Below are positions 28,284 to 38,554 of a stretch of 64,000 nucleotides of DNA, one piece after another. The notes under the pieces are model-generated. The model was given only the letters and a program-made list of their open reading frames with translations. It had not been told where the DNA came from and made no database searches. A program made the translations under genes and the position numbers. The stretch is from Candidatus Bathyarchaeota archaeon (GTDB lineage Archaea > Thermoproteota > Bathyarchaeia > Bathyarchaeales > Bathycorpusculaceae). Position 1 is the first letter of the stretch; the number at the start of each line of letters is the position of its first letter. The stretch lies in the NCBI GenBank assembly GCA_018396675.1, contig JAGTQX010000010.1, positions 1-64,000 on the forward strand, in the 5' to 3' direction.

Positions 28284-28871
28284 ATGGTCAGGTTTGTGGT
28301 TCTGGTTACCGGGACACCTTGCGTTGGGAAAACATCTGTTGCGACTCTGCTTACTTCTAGACTTGATGGTCTGTATGTTAATTTAACCGAGTTGGCCATG
28401 CGCGAAAATCTCGTGTTAGGAAAGGATGGCTTGAGAGGTTCTGTGATTGTTGACGAAGTTAAAATGCGGCGTAAAATTGTTGAAATTATTAAAAACTGCG
28501 TTAAGGACGACATTGTGGTTGATGGGCACTACGCTGCAAGTGTTGTTCCAGAAAAGCTTGTTAGCCGCGTTTTCGTTTTAAGGCGTGATCCGGCGGAACT
28601 GCGGGGGTTTATGGAGAAAGCGGGTTTTTGTGGAAACAAGCTTTGGGAAAATCTGGCGGCTGAAATTTTGGATGTTTGTCTTGTTGACGCTTTGAATGCT
28701 TATGGCGAGGATAAGGTTTGTGAATTGAATGTTTCAGGTAGAAGCGTTGAGGATGTTGTTGCTGAAATTTTGGATGTCTTGAAAGGCTCTGTTAAATGTC
28801 GGGTCGGAGTTGTTGATTGGCTGGGCAAACTGGAAAGTGAAGGCTTAATAGATGAGTTTTTGAAAATTTAA
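28284..28871 (+). CDS. Adenylate kinase family (AK6/Fap7-like)
   Basis: VLVTGTPCVGKTSVATLL, VDGHYA, VFVLRRDPAELR. Confidence 0.85.
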   Translation: MVRFVVLVTGTPCVGKTSVATLLTSRLDGLYVNLTELAMRENLVLGKDGLRGSVIVDEVKMRRKIVEIIKNCVKDDIVVDGHYAASVVPEKLVSRVFVLRRDPAELRGFMEKAGFCGNKLWENLAAEILDVCLVDALNAYGEDKVCELNVSGRSVEDVVAEILDVLKGSVKCRVGVVDWLGKLESEGLIDEFLKI

Positions 28872-28889
28872 AAGCGGCTTAGGCGCCTT

Positions 28890-29252
28890 TTATCTTAGGC
28901 TTTGAATTATTTGTTGTTTTGTTAGCAGCATTATTTTTCTTCTGTTAGCGTAAGCCTTTGCATGATCGCTGAATTTTTCTCCAACTATTATGGGGTTTGA
29001 CAGGCCTACTTCTTCGGAAGCTTTGTCGAGGTTTATTACAATGTTTATGCCTATTGTTCTGCTCCAGTCTTTTATCCAGACGCCTTGGGTTAAGCGTCCC
29101 TTCTGTATTATTAGGTCGAAGCTTCTGGATATTCCTCTATAACCTTCAAGGCTTATGTTTTCCTCCACTTTGTAGCCTTTCTTTCTGAAATACTGTGCTG
29201 CAAGCTGTTTGAAATCGGAGGTTTTTTTGGGTTTTTGTTCTTCAGTGTTCAT
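28890..29252 (-). CDS. Restriction-endonuclease-fold-like hypothetical protein
   Basis: FKQLAAQYFRKKGYKVEENISLEG...SFDLIIQKGRLTQGVWIKDW pattern. Confidence 0.45.
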   Translation of the reverse strand: MNTEEQKPKKTSDFKQLAAQYFRKKGYKVEENISLEGYRGISRSFDLIIQKGRLTQGVWIKDWSRTIGINIVINLDKASEEVGLSNPIIVGEKFSDHAKAYANRRKIMLLTKQQIIQSLR

Positions 29253-29290
29253 CGGTATCCTCTTTTGTTAAAGGGTTATTTAGCTGATTA

Positions 29291-29548
29291 GTGAAAAAGG
29301 TTTTCGGAGCGTGCGCAAATTTGACCAGCTACTCTGTTGTTGTTTGCGGCAAGTGCGGTGGTTATTTGTTGGCTAAAACTGACCAGCAAACGAGAACATG
29401 CCCCTACTGCGGCTCAAAAGTCTTGCTGGAAAAAGCGAAGAAGGTTGCTGCAGCCAGAAACGCTTACGAAGCGTCAGAGTTGCTGCGCAAATTCAAGGAG
29501 AAAGCTGCGGCGAAAAATGGCAAAGTTAAGCTTCAAAAAAGATTTTGA
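29291..29548 (+). CDS. Zinc-ribbon protein (DUF1922-like)
   Basis: VVCGKCGGYLLAKTDQQTRTCPYCGSKV. Confidence 0.7.
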   Translation: MKKVFGACANLTSYSVVVCGKCGGYLLAKTDQQTRTCPYCGSKVLLEKAKKVAAARNAYEASELLRKFKEKAAAKNGKVKLQKRF

Positions 29549-30272
29549 GGAACGCCATCAAAGCTATTCCAAGAAGTATTACAATTAGCTGAACGAGAGA
29601 CTCGTCGGCGTGCGTTTTCTTGTGAAGTTCAGGCATAAGGTCTGTCGCGGCTATGTAAATGAAACCACCAGCGGCAAAAGGAACCAATAAAGTTTCTATA
29701 CTTCTCAAGTATACCAGAAAATAGGTCAGTAACGCGCCCATGACGGCTGTAATGGCTGAAATAAAATTGTACACCAAGGCTTTCCTTCGGCTTAATCCTC
29801 CATATACTAGGACTCCGAAGTCGCCTATCTCCTGCGGGATTTCGTGGAAAATCACCGCCAGAGTTGTCGTTAACCCTAACTCGAAAGAGAGCATGAAAGT
29901 TGCGGCTATAACCATTCCGTCAATGAAGTTGTGGACTCCGTCTCCAACGAGGTTTAAGTATACAAACGTGTGGGTTGGGCACTCGCTTTCGTGGCAGTGG
30001 CGCCAGTACAGAAACTTCTCAAGAGCGAAGAAAGTAACGATGCCGACAATAACATAGAAGAAGACGGTTATCGAATCTATTTCGCTGTTTACGGCTTCTG
30101 GCAGAAGATGAAGAAAAGCGCCACCCAGAAGAGTGCCAGACGCGAAACCAACCAACACCATTGTGATACGTTTCAATATTTCTTCTTTTAAGCCTACGAA
30201 GATTACTCCGATAAAGGCAATGAGACTCACTGCTGTAACAGAAGCTAGAATTGCAACTAATTCATTCATCAT
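29526..30272 (-). CDS. ZIP family metal transporter
   Basis: LVGDGVHNFIDGMVIAATF, IFHEIPQEIGDFGVL. Confidence 0.93.
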   Translation of the reverse strand: MMNELVAILASVTAVSLIAFIGVIFVGLKEEILKRITMVLVGFASGTLLGGAFLHLLPEAVNSEIDSITVFFYVIVGIVTFFALEKFLYWRHCHESECPTHTFVYLNLVGDGVHNFIDGMVIAATFMLSFELGLTTTLAVIFHEIPQEIGDFGVLVYGGLSRRKALVYNFISAITAVMGALLTYFLVYLRSIETLLVPFAAGGFIYIAATDLMPELHKKTHADESLVQLIVILLGIALMAFLKIFFEA

Positions 30273-30323
30273 TGATTAATGAGTAAAAAGGGCTTGTGTT
30301 TATTAGAGTATCGGTCAGAAGTA

Positions 30324-31355
30324 TTAACGTTCAGTTTTTATGGCTTGAAGCATTTCACACGCTTTACATACTGTTTGCGCAGCCGGTTCGCCACATAACA
30401 AGCACTTTTTTATTTTTTCCGGTTGTGTTGCTTTTTCCAGAGTTTGCCTCATTTTTTCCACAGTGTTAAACAGCGTATATTTTATCCCCGCATGTTTCTC
30501 TTCCATTCGGTTTAGGAAAAGGCGTACATCGTTTCGCATGGCTTCTGAAGCGTATGGGCATGGAACACTTTGAAACTCAATTTTTTTGGCATAAGCATAA
30601 AGTGCTGTTTCCTTTTCTGGAATCATGCAAAAAGGCTTTACCCGTCTTACAAGTTTTGGATTGTTCTCATCCGTGACTGGCTTTTCTCTTGTTATCCGCA
30701 AAGCGTCTCCATGAAGCATGTTCAACAAGATGGTCTGAGCCTCATCATCTAGAGTATGCGCAGTCGCAAGTCTATTCGCTCCAACTTTTCTGGCTATCAC
30801 ATTTAACGCCTTTCTGCGGAGTACACCGCAGTATGCACACGGCGTCAACTCATTCGTGCCTTTCTTTTTTATGTTGTCTACGATTTCGTCGAGTGTGAAG
30901 CCGTAAAGTTCCTTAAAAGAAATTATATGATGTTCAACACCGAGTTTTCTGCAGTTTTCTTCAGCGATTTTCATTGCTTCGTCACGATATCCTCTGATTC
31001 CTTCATCCACAGAAACCGCCACAAGCGAAGCCTTTGGGTAGTCACGTTCAATTTTAACCATAACATGTAATAGGCTTACACTATCTTTTCCGCCGGAAAC
31101 AGCAACCGCGATTTTATTGTTGAAATCAAGCATTTTGTATTTTGCTATAGTGGCACGGGTTTTGTTTTCAATGGACTGCGTAAAACATTTTTTGCAAAGC
31201 TTTTCTCCTGAATATGACCTAAAAAAGAAAGCTTCTTTACGCTTGCAAACAGTGCACATCATGCCGTTAACAGCCGAAAGTTTCACTTTTCCAGTTCGCT
31301 CCAAAACTATTTTTGGCAGTTTGAGAAAAATAGCCTCACCGGATAAATTTAACAT
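30324..31355 (-). CDS. tRNA 2-thiolation protein TtuA/NcsA family
   Basis: CTVCKRKEA zinc motif, AVSGGKDSVSLLHV PP-loop, CAYCGVLRR. Confidence 0.9.
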   Translation of the reverse strand: MLNLSGEAIFLKLPKIVLERTGKVKLSAVNGMMCTVCKRKEAFFFRSYSGEKLCKKCFTQSIENKTRATIAKYKMLDFNNKIAVAVSGGKDSVSLLHVMVKIERDYPKASLVAVSVDEGIRGYRDEAMKIAEENCRKLGVEHHIISFKELYGFTLDEIVDNIKKKGTNELTPCAYCGVLRRKALNVIARKVGANRLATAHTLDDEAQTILLNMLHGDALRITREKPVTDENNPKLVRRVKPFCMIPEKETALYAYAKKIEFQSVPCPYASEAMRNDVRLFLNRMEEKHAGIKYTLFNTVEKMRQTLEKATQPEKIKKCLLCGEPAAQTVCKACEMLQAIKTER

Positions 31356-31385
31356 TTCCCCGCATAATTTAAACATGTGATGCTT

Positions 31386-32096
31386 GAAATGGTTGAGAAA
31401 CCGTTGAAGCGCGTAGAATTCAGAGAGGTTATTTACAGTGTTGAACATTGGAAACTGCTTGAAAGGTTCAGAGCAAAAGCCGTTTGGTTGATGGAGGCTC
31501 TAGAAAAATTTAACCTGGAGGCGACAGTTCATGGAAGCGTTGCAAGAGGCGACGTTACCGCGAAAAGCGATGTTGATGTTTTCGTACCGAATCCAACATC
31601 ATCGTTCGTTGTTGAAACTGCACTTGAACAGGCGGGTGTTCCCGTAAATAAGCGGTTCATCGTGCAAGCCACACCGACATACGCTATGAAAGCCTACATA
31701 GAAATTGACCCAAATACTTGCGTGTCGTTTCCTCTAATGCAGATGCGCAAGATTGAAAGAGAATTCTATAGATTCGGCGGAGAAGCCACGCTAAAAAATT
31801 TGCGGGACGGCTTGCGTGTTTCAGGCGTGGATAAACGTTTGATGCTTATTGAACCTACTGACAAGGGGCACAGAGAAACCACAATTATTGGATGCGAAGA
31901 ACAAATCGCAAAAAGACTTGGAATATCCATTGAAACCGTTTTTGACAGAGTGCACGCCCTACTACGACGTGACGAAGTTGGTCGAACAGGAGTGTTCATC
32001 AAAAAGGAATTGACGGAGAATGAAACCTTTGAACGGGCTATGGAAAGGCTTGCGGAACAAAACCCAGCGGTTCGCAGAAGACTGAAAGCTGCTTAA
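31386..32096 (+). CDS. Nucleotidyltransferase-domain protein
   Basis: VHGSVARGDVTAKSDVDVFV. Confidence 0.88.
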   Translation, partial: EMVEKPLKRVEFREVIYSVEHWKLLERFRAKAVWLMEALEKFNLEATVHGSVARGDVTAKSDVDVFVPNPTSSFVVETALEQAGVPVNKRFIVQATPTYAMKAYIEIDPNTCVSFPLMQMRKIEREFYRFGGEATLKNLRDGLRVSGVDKRLMLIEPTDKGHRETTIIGCEEQIAKRLGISIETVFDRVHALLRRDEVGRTGVFIKKELTENETFERAMERLAEQNPAVRRRLKAA

Positions 32097-32117
32097 CCGT
32101 CCCCTATCCTCTATTTT

Positions 32118-33203
32118 TCATGTTGAATGTGGCAACGCGAACCTTAAAAGTGCGGCTATTCCGCCTAGCGAGACCAGTTTTGCTCCTGCCTCGTGCTCTG
32201 TGCTGACAACTATAATTTTCCCGTTTTTGTTCTCAACATCCTTCATCAACTGCTCCAGTAATAAGCGCTTTTCGTCTGGAGATTCACGCAAAATAGTGTC
32301 TGCCAAAGTAAGGGTTTCAACTGCTCCAAACTCAACGGCTTTCTGCACTTCTTCCAAGCCATAGGCAACATTATGTTCACCTTTGCCTAATCTTTTAAAA
32401 ATCTCTTCCACAACCATTGTTTCTTCTGCAACCCTCAAATTTTTCATTGTTTTCGCAAGGACACCTGAACGTAAAGCTTCGTAGATTCCGGCGACTCCAC
32501 TGTTGTTTACGCCTTTCACATCCAAGACTGATTTTGCTATTTCCGGGGCTTCTTTCTCCAAAAACTTTGCGAAATAGTTTTTAACGTAGCCAACGCCGAT
32601 TATCGCCATCGGACTGCTTTTCACGTCTAAAATTTGGCGTAAACTGTTTATGACTTTTTGGAAGTATTCTCTGAACGCGGCTTCTCTTTTTTCGGCTTCA
32701 AGTTTTCCAGGCAGTTTTACATGTTCTTCTGCTTTCACATCAACACCATACTGGGTTGTCACGGCTATCGCGTAACCTTCATCATCAACAGCGACAATTA
32801 ATACTGGTTTTTCCGAGGTTTTCTTAGCAGTTTCCAACCTTTCAATGTGGTACGGCGCCCACTTTTCCTTAACTATGGTTATCGGCGAATTTAACCCCAC
32901 GTTAAGCGTGTGATGAGCGCCTGTTGGAACAATTTCAGGCGCGCTGCAGATAACCCCGTGAATTCTTAGTCTGCCAAGAAGTTTGTCCCAAACAATTTTT
33001 TCCACTTTGACACCTATAAAAACTGACACTCTTTCGCCGCGTTTACTCCTAGCATATTTTTCGTCTTGCCTAATCTCCCGTGTAGTGTAAGCGTAAACCT
33101 CGTCGCCAACATTTATAATGTTGTATAAGTGCCACAAATCGTCTAATGTTTCAGGGACAACCTTTACAAAGCCCTTTTTCAAATTCATTTCTGTTATTTT
33201 CAA
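32118..33203 (-). CDS. pelA: mRNA surveillance protein pelota
   Basis: DDLWHLYNIINVGDEVYAYTTREI; eRF1-like middle and C-terminal domains. Confidence 0.95.
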   Translation of the reverse strand: MKITEMNLKKGFVKVVPETLDDLWHLYNIINVGDEVYAYTTREIRQDEKYARSKRGERVSVFIGVKVEKIVWDKLLGRLRIHGVICSAPEIVPTGAHHTLNVGLNSPITIVKEKWAPYHIERLETAKKTSEKPVLIVAVDDEGYAIAVTTQYGVDVKAEEHVKLPGKLEAEKREAAFREYFQKVINSLRQILDVKSSPMAIIGVGYVKNYFAKFLEKEAPEIAKSVLDVKGVNNSGVAGIYEALRSGVLAKTMKNLRVAEETMVVEEIFKRLGKGEHNVAYGLEEVQKAVEFGAVETLTLADTILRESPDEKRLLLEQLMKDVENKNGKIIVVSTEHEAGAKLVSLGGIAALLRFALPHST

Positions 33204-33269
33204 AGCTTCGCCCTCGCCAAGTCAACGCCTAAACTTAAATTATACTAAAAAATGTCGAAAATTTAGTTC

Positions 33270-33734
33270 TTAATATGCGCGGCGGTGAGGTCTCACTAAC
33301 TCCTCTAGTATGGTTAACATGTCCGGAACTTTTGCAACTATGTCCGTAAAAGTGATTATGCCTGCAAGCTTGTCACTGTTGCGAGTTACTAGAAGCCTTT
33401 TAACCCCTTTCTTTGCCATAAGTTTAGCCGCCTCATTTATGCTCGCATTCTCGTCAATCGTAACAACTGGACTCGTCATAACCTGCCTAGCCGTCAAGGT
33501 TTCCGGAGCTAAACAGGGCTCAACAATTCTCCGCAATATATCCCTCTCCGTTATTATTCCAACTGGTCTCTCGCCCTGAACAACAACTATCGAACCAATA
33601 TCAAACTTGTTCATTGTCGCAACAACCTCTTTAACGCTTGAATCCGGCCTAACAACCTTAACATTTTTTGACATAACATCTCTAACGAGAACTATGCCAG
33701 CCAACTCAACGCCTCCAACAAACACTAGATACAT
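33270..33734 (-). CDS. CBS-domain protein
   Basis: Two CBS repeats: GSIVVVQGERPVGIITERDILRRIV and KRLLVTRNSDKLAGIITFTDIV. Confidence 0.93.
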   Translation of the reverse strand: MYLVFVGGVELAGIVLVRDVMSKNVKVVRPDSSVKEVVATMNKFDIGSIVVVQGERPVGIITERDILRRIVEPCLAPETLTARQVMTSPVVTIDENASINEAAKLMAKKGVKRLLVTRNSDKLAGIITFTDIVAKVPDMLTILEELVRPHRRAY

Positions 33735-33925
33735 TCAAAGTATTATTAAAAACTATTTGCATCAGATTCAGATGACGCTTACACGTAAATATCACGCACA
33801 CTGAAGATTGGCGGAGACGATGAATCGTGAAAACAGTCAATGCGTATATAAGCAAGTTTTAAGCAATAACTGTCGAGACTCTTAAAGAAATCCTAAAGAA
33901 ACAGGACTAAGCGGATGTAGGAAGT

Positions 33926-34384
33926 TTGAGAGTATTAAAGATAAAATGGCAGAGGTTTGTATCTGATGGACAAACGTGCCCAAGATGCAGTTCAACAGAC
34001 AAAGAAATTGAAAAAGCAATTTCCATTCTTAAACAAGTTCTCGCACCACTTGAAATAGAAGTTACAATAGAAAAAAGCGAACTTTCTGTTACGGAATTTA
34101 GCAAAAACCCTTTAGAATCCAACAAAATTTGGATCGGAGACAAACCATTAGAAGAGTGGATAAACGCAACAGTAGGACAGAGCCCATGCTGCGAAGTGTG
34201 CAGCCCCCATGAATGCAGGACAGTCGAAGTGGAAGGAAAAATCTACGAAACAATTACTGCAGATTTAATAGTCAAAGCTGGAATTCACGCAGCTTTGCAA
34301 CTACTCAACACTGAACAGAATAAGCCATGCTGCGATAACAAAGACAACAAAACAAGCTGCCTTGGTAAATGCACAGAGCATTAG
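33926..34384 (+). CDS. DUF2703-like Cys-rich protein
   Basis: CPRCSSTDKEI, CCEVCSPHECRTVEVEG, C-terminal Cys pairs. Confidence 0.7.
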   Translation: MRVLKIKWQRFVSDGQTCPRCSSTDKEIEKAISILKQVLAPLEIEVTIEKSELSVTEFSKNPLESNKIWIGDKPLEEWINATVGQSPCCEVCSPHECRTVEVEGKIYETITADLIVKAGIHAALQLLNTEQNKPCCDNKDNKTSCLGKCTEH

Positions 34385-34510
34385 CCGCAAAATTACACTT
34401 TGTCACAATTTGGTTTGCTTGAAATAATTAAAATTGAGCTCTCATTTTTCTAAAACCTTGCTCTTGTTTCAACAAAATCCTTAATAAACGTCTTGCAGAG
34501 TTTAAATCTG

Positions 34511-34585
34511 GGGCCGGTAGATCAGCTTGGTATGATCGCAGCGTTGGCATCGCTGAGGTCGCGGGTTCGAATCCCGCCCGGTCCA
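34511..34585 (+). tRNA. tRNA-Ala(GGC)
   Basis: Full cloverleaf, loop TTGGCAT, G3:U70 acceptor GGGCCGG/CCGGTCC. Confidence 0.95.
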
Positions 34586-34704
34586 CTAATGCCCAGATTT
34601 TTTATGATCTATAAAATCAAGTGTCAAGTATTGTCGCAATTCCACGTCATGGAAAAATATATATGCTACGTTTTATAGACGCGCGCTAAATAAGAGCCAT
34701 AAAA

Positions 34705-36018
34705 ATGGCGGTTCGGGGGAGCGAGTCTGTCATGCAAGAGTCTGCTAAAGTATTTGGTGTGAAGGCTGAAAGTGGAAGATGGCTTATTGTAATTGCTGGT
34801 TTAATGACGATGTTTTGTCTTGGCGCAATTTATGCCTACAGCGTAATTGCTGTGCCGTTGAGAAAAGTGTTTGAAGCTTCGCCTCCAGAAGGTTATGGTT
34901 TAGCGGTTACGTCTACCGAGATGCAGATTCCCTTCATAGTTTTCCTATTTGTTTTCGCGGTTACAATGCCGTTGACGGGAAAGTACATCGAGAAGTATGG
35001 CCCGAAAAAAATTGCCTTGGTTGGAGCAGTTTTCGTTGGTCTTGGATGGTTTTTGGCTTCCTTTGCCACTTCTCCGTGGACTCTTATTTTCCTCTACGGA
35101 GTAATCGGCGGCCTAGGAGTGGGAATCGCATACAACTGTCCAATAGTGACCTCAACTAGATGGTTCCCTGATAGGAGAGGCTTAGCGGTTGGGTTAACCG
35201 TTTTGGGATTCGGCTTTTCAGCAGCCATAGTCGGACCGCTTGTAGACTTTCTTGTGGCAAACTTCGGCGTATTCACAATGTTCCAAATCCTCGGCGTTTT
35301 ATTCTTTGTTCTAATGGTCATCTTCGCATTCTTTCTACGTTTTCCACCCGCGGGCTGGAAACCGAAAGGATGGAAGCCTCCGGAGTCAAAAGCCGCCGCA
35401 AGAGCCGAGTTAACGCGTGGCGAGATGGTGAAAACTGGTTCGTTTTATGCTTTATGGATTTGCTATACTATTGGAACGCTTGCTGGGCTAATGGCGATAG
35501 GCGTAGCCAAAAGCGTTGGGTTAGAAGTAGCCAACAATGCTGGCATAAATGAGGCGGAAATCTCCACGCTGTTAACTGCCTTAATGATACCGTTTGCTTG
35601 CTGTAATGGTTTCGGCCGCCCATTGTTCGGATGGATAACGGACAAGCTTGCCCCGAAAAAAATGGCCATAATCTCCTTCACATTAATCCTGCTGGCTTCT
35701 CTGCTGATTTACACCAACCCAGCCTCAATCATAGCCTACGTTATAACGTTCGCAATTTTATGGCTGAACCTAGGCGGATGGCTAGCCATAGCACCAGCCG
35801 CAACCGCATATTTCTTTGGAACAAAGGATTACGCCCGCAACTATGGATTGGTATTCACGGCTTACGGTGCAGGAGCAGTTATCGGCAACATTTTGGCTGG
35901 ACAGGCTAAAGACTTGTTCGGGGCATACATAATGGTGTTTCCATATGTGATGGCCCTTGCCATTGTAGGGATAATTATAGCTGCGGTGGCGCTTAAATCG
36001 CCGAAACCAAAAGACTGA
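34705..36018 (+). CDS. MFS transporter, OFA family
   Basis: 12-TM pattern, CLGAIYAYSVIAVPLRKVFE. Confidence 0.85.
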   Translation: MAVRGSESVMQESAKVFGVKAESGRWLIVIAGLMTMFCLGAIYAYSVIAVPLRKVFEASPPEGYGLAVTSTEMQIPFIVFLFVFAVTMPLTGKYIEKYGPKKIALVGAVFVGLGWFLASFATSPWTLIFLYGVIGGLGVGIAYNCPIVTSTRWFPDRRGLAVGLTVLGFGFSAAIVGPLVDFLVANFGVFTMFQILGVLFFVLMVIFAFFLRFPPAGWKPKGWKPPESKAAARAELTRGEMVKTGSFYALWICYTIGTLAGLMAIGVAKSVGLEVANNAGINEAEISTLLTALMIPFACCNGFGRPLFGWITDKLAPKKMAIISFTLILLASLLIYTNPASIIAYVITFAILWLNLGGWLAIAPAATAYFFGTKDYARNYGLVFTAYGAGAVIGNILAGQAKDLFGAYIMVFPYVMALAIVGIIIAAVALKSPKPKD

Positions 36019-36051
36019 AAACCAAAAAGGCATGCATTAAGTCTGGAATTT

Positions 36052-37575
36052 CTATTTTCGTTTCAAACGCAGTTTAATCCGCGTTTTTGTTCTGCTTATC
36101 CAGTTGTAAACTGGAATGAGCGGGTATTTTATTGGCTGCGGCAGAACATCTTTAAGTTCCGTGTGTAGTCCTAGTTTTATTGCGATTTTGCCTTTACGCG
36201 ATAAAGGTATGTAGTAACGTGTTAAGTGGAACTGTGTGAAGCCGTTGTTCTCTTTGAACTTGTCAAGAGAAGGATGATTTCCCATTCTGCCATACATTAT
36301 CCACGGAATCTGTCTGGTTGCACAAACTTCAACTGTTTTGGCGATTAACGCGTTGTTTATTGCTTTATCCCAATGTCTCTGCAATGAAAGTATCTGTGAA
36401 ATAATGGCTATGTTTTCGCCTTTAACAAGCTGCACAAACCCGACAAGTTCGTCTTGAAGATATGCTCCAACATAAATGATGTTATCATCTGAAGCGGAGA
36501 CCATTTTCCTCACTGCTTCAAAGGGTTTTCCGTAATGTGGAAAACCGCGCTCCTGCCTTATCGGAGTCTCATTGTATATTTTCCATATGTCTTCAGCCAG
36601 CTTCTCGCTCGGTTCGACTGTTTCGGTTCGTATACCGCTTTTTTCCGCTTTACGGATCATGTTACGCGTTTTCTTTCCTATGTTTTTCCACCATTCTTCA
36701 AATGATGTGACGCGCAGAAGTGCAACGTTATCTTTTCCTTTCACCCAAAAATTCGGCAGGTTTGGAAGTGTTGAACACCATTTCCGTTCTATAAACGTAA
36801 ATATGTCTATGCCCATGTCTCTGATTTTACTGATAAATTTCTCTGTGGGGACGATGTCTCTTTCATATTCTTTAGCGTCCCTTGCAATTCTGAAAAACAA
36901 TTTTTTTCGGATGGTCACCGTTTCAAGTTCTCTGTCCACGTTTAATATCCGCCTTAATGCTTCGTAGAACCTTCCTCTGTAATTTATTTTTCCTCTTTGA
37001 AAAAGCCATATAGGATGAATATGCAGTGCATAACCCTTTTTAACGTGAACCTCAGCCATCTTTACGGCTTCGTCCACGCTGTGCCTATAACAAATTACAT
37101 CTAAACCCATTGAAAGAAATTGGTAAAAGGACTGCAAAGGATAATTCTCTGGAATAGGCGGCGACTTATAATTCCATCGTTTCCACATCAGTCTGGCGAG
37201 CAAACGTGCGGTTCCATGAACCGTGTAATAGTTCACTTTTTTTCCAGTCAACTTCTCGAGCATTTTAAGCTCTTTGTATGGATCATTTGCTACGTGTAAT
37301 GCAATCTCATGTCTGCTGTTGTCAAGCAGTTTTAACAACTCCAAATCTGGAAACGTTTTAGGCGTGAAAAACCAGTAGGCCTTAACTTCTTTCGGCGAAT
37401 CATTAATCATTTTCGCGATTATCTTTGAATTTTTAAGGTAGTCACCACCGCACTTCATTCCTAAAGTCGTGTAAATGAAGCTTCTAAACCGCGAAGGATA
37501 AGGATAGTCAACATCTATTCTAAGCTTTATCAATTTTTTCCCTTTTTCCATCTCTTGGTATTTCAATTGAAACAC
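36052..37575 (-). CDS. Fusion: polysaccharide-deacetylase-like N-domain + FemAB/GNAT-like C-domain
   Basis: LRIDVDYPYPSRF...HEIALHVAND; C-terminal WWKNIGKKTRNMIRKAEKSGI...VGFVQLVKGENIAIISQILS. Confidence 0.65.
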   Translation of the reverse strand: MFQLKYQEMEKGKKLIKLRIDVDYPYPSRFRSFIYTTLGMKCGGDYLKNSKIIAKMINDSPKEVKAYWFFTPKTFPDLELLKLLDNSRHEIALHVANDPYKELKMLEKLTGKKVNYYTVHGTARLLARLMWKRWNYKSPPIPENYPLQSFYQFLSMGLDVICYRHSVDEAVKMAEVHVKKGYALHIHPIWLFQRGKINYRGRFYEALRRILNVDRELETVTIRKKLFFRIARDAKEYERDIVPTEKFISKIRDMGIDIFTFIERKWCSTLPNLPNFWVKGKDNVALLRVTSFEEWWKNIGKKTRNMIRKAEKSGIRTETVEPSEKLAEDIWKIYNETPIRQERGFPHYGKPFEAVRKMVSASDDNIIYVGAYLQDELVGFVQLVKGENIAIISQILSLQRHWDKAINNALIAKTVEVCATRQIPWIMYGRMGNHPSLDKFKENNGFTQFHLTRYYIPLSRKGKIAIKLGLHTELKDVLPQPIKYPLIPVYNWISRTKTRIKLRLKRK

Positions 37576-37664
37576 TGTTTAAACTTATAAAATCTTTATC
37601 GTTGTGTCCAATCATCAGTTGCAAAACACTATTTTTTTATATTGTTGATGTCTAATCATTATTT

Positions 37665-38339
37665 ATGATAACTATCGGAGAAGCGGTAGCAACTGCGTTA
37701 CTTTTCGCTTGGGTTGTTTTCGTAGCTGAAGTTTTAACAAGAAAGCTTTATGCGTATATGATGCGGCGGAACGTGCAGCATTACGTCGCGGTCTACTACA
37801 ACAGGAAGGTTATACATATTTTGACTGGAGGAGTGGTTGCATTGCTTGTGCCTTACATTTTTGCAACTCCTGTGCTTCCGCTTGCAATGGCTGTTCTTTT
37901 GGCTGTTTTCCTTTACATACCGCATAGGAGAGGAAAAATTTTCTACTGGTTTCAGACAGAAGACAACGCTTACGAGGTTTCATTCTGCATCATGTGGGGA
38001 ATAGTGATAACGCTTGGATGGTTCGTCTCCGAAGGCAACTTTTGGTTCGGAGTTCTGCCAGTAATCTTCATGTCAATCGGGGACGCAATAACCGGAATCG
38101 TGCGAAACATAATCTACAAACGCAGAACAAAATCCTGGTGGGGAAACCTAGCAATGGCCTCATTCTCGATACCAGTAGGTGCAGTGCTAGGTGCAGCAGG
38201 CATAATCGCCGGAGCAGCAGCCTCATTCATAGAACACTTCGAATCAAACCCCATAGACGATAACATAACCGTACCCTTATCATCGTTCATGATACTGCTG
38301 TTAGCAAAAATTTTCACACCTTGGCTTCTAACAATTTAA
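37665..38339 (+). CDS. Dolichol kinase / CTP-transferase-like membrane protein
   Basis: NRKVIHILTGGVVALLVP, SIGDAITGIVRN, SFIEHFESNPIDDNITVPL. Confidence 0.75.
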   Translation: MITIGEAVATALLFAWVVFVAEVLTRKLYAYMMRRNVQHYVAVYYNRKVIHILTGGVVALLVPYIFATPVLPLAMAVLLAVFLYIPHRRGKIFYWFQTEDNAYEVSFCIMWGIVITLGWFVSEGNFWFGVLPVIFMSIGDAITGIVRNIIYKRRTKSWWGNLAMASFSIPVGAVLGAAGIIAGAAASFIEHFESNPIDDNITVPLSSFMILLLAKIFTPWLLTI

Positions 38340-38360
38340 ACCGTAAAGACTTTTTTGAAG

Positions 38361-38434
38361 TGGACCGGGGGGGATTTGAACCCCCGACCTCCCGAGTGCA
38401 AGTCGGGCGTTCATACCAGCTGAACTACCGGCCC
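38361..38434 (-). tRNA. tRNA-Ala(TGC)
   Basis: Full cloverleaf on minus strand, loop CTTGCAC, G3:U70. Confidence 0.95.
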
Positions 38435-38554
38435 GTGTCGTTTCTTTCTGAAAAGAACCGACGTTAAGAAATTTAGAGGTTTCGGTTCGTGTTTGGTTAG
38501 TGTATGTGCCTAAAGTTTAAAATGGTGATTTCAGGGTTTAGGTTGGGTTGAGGG

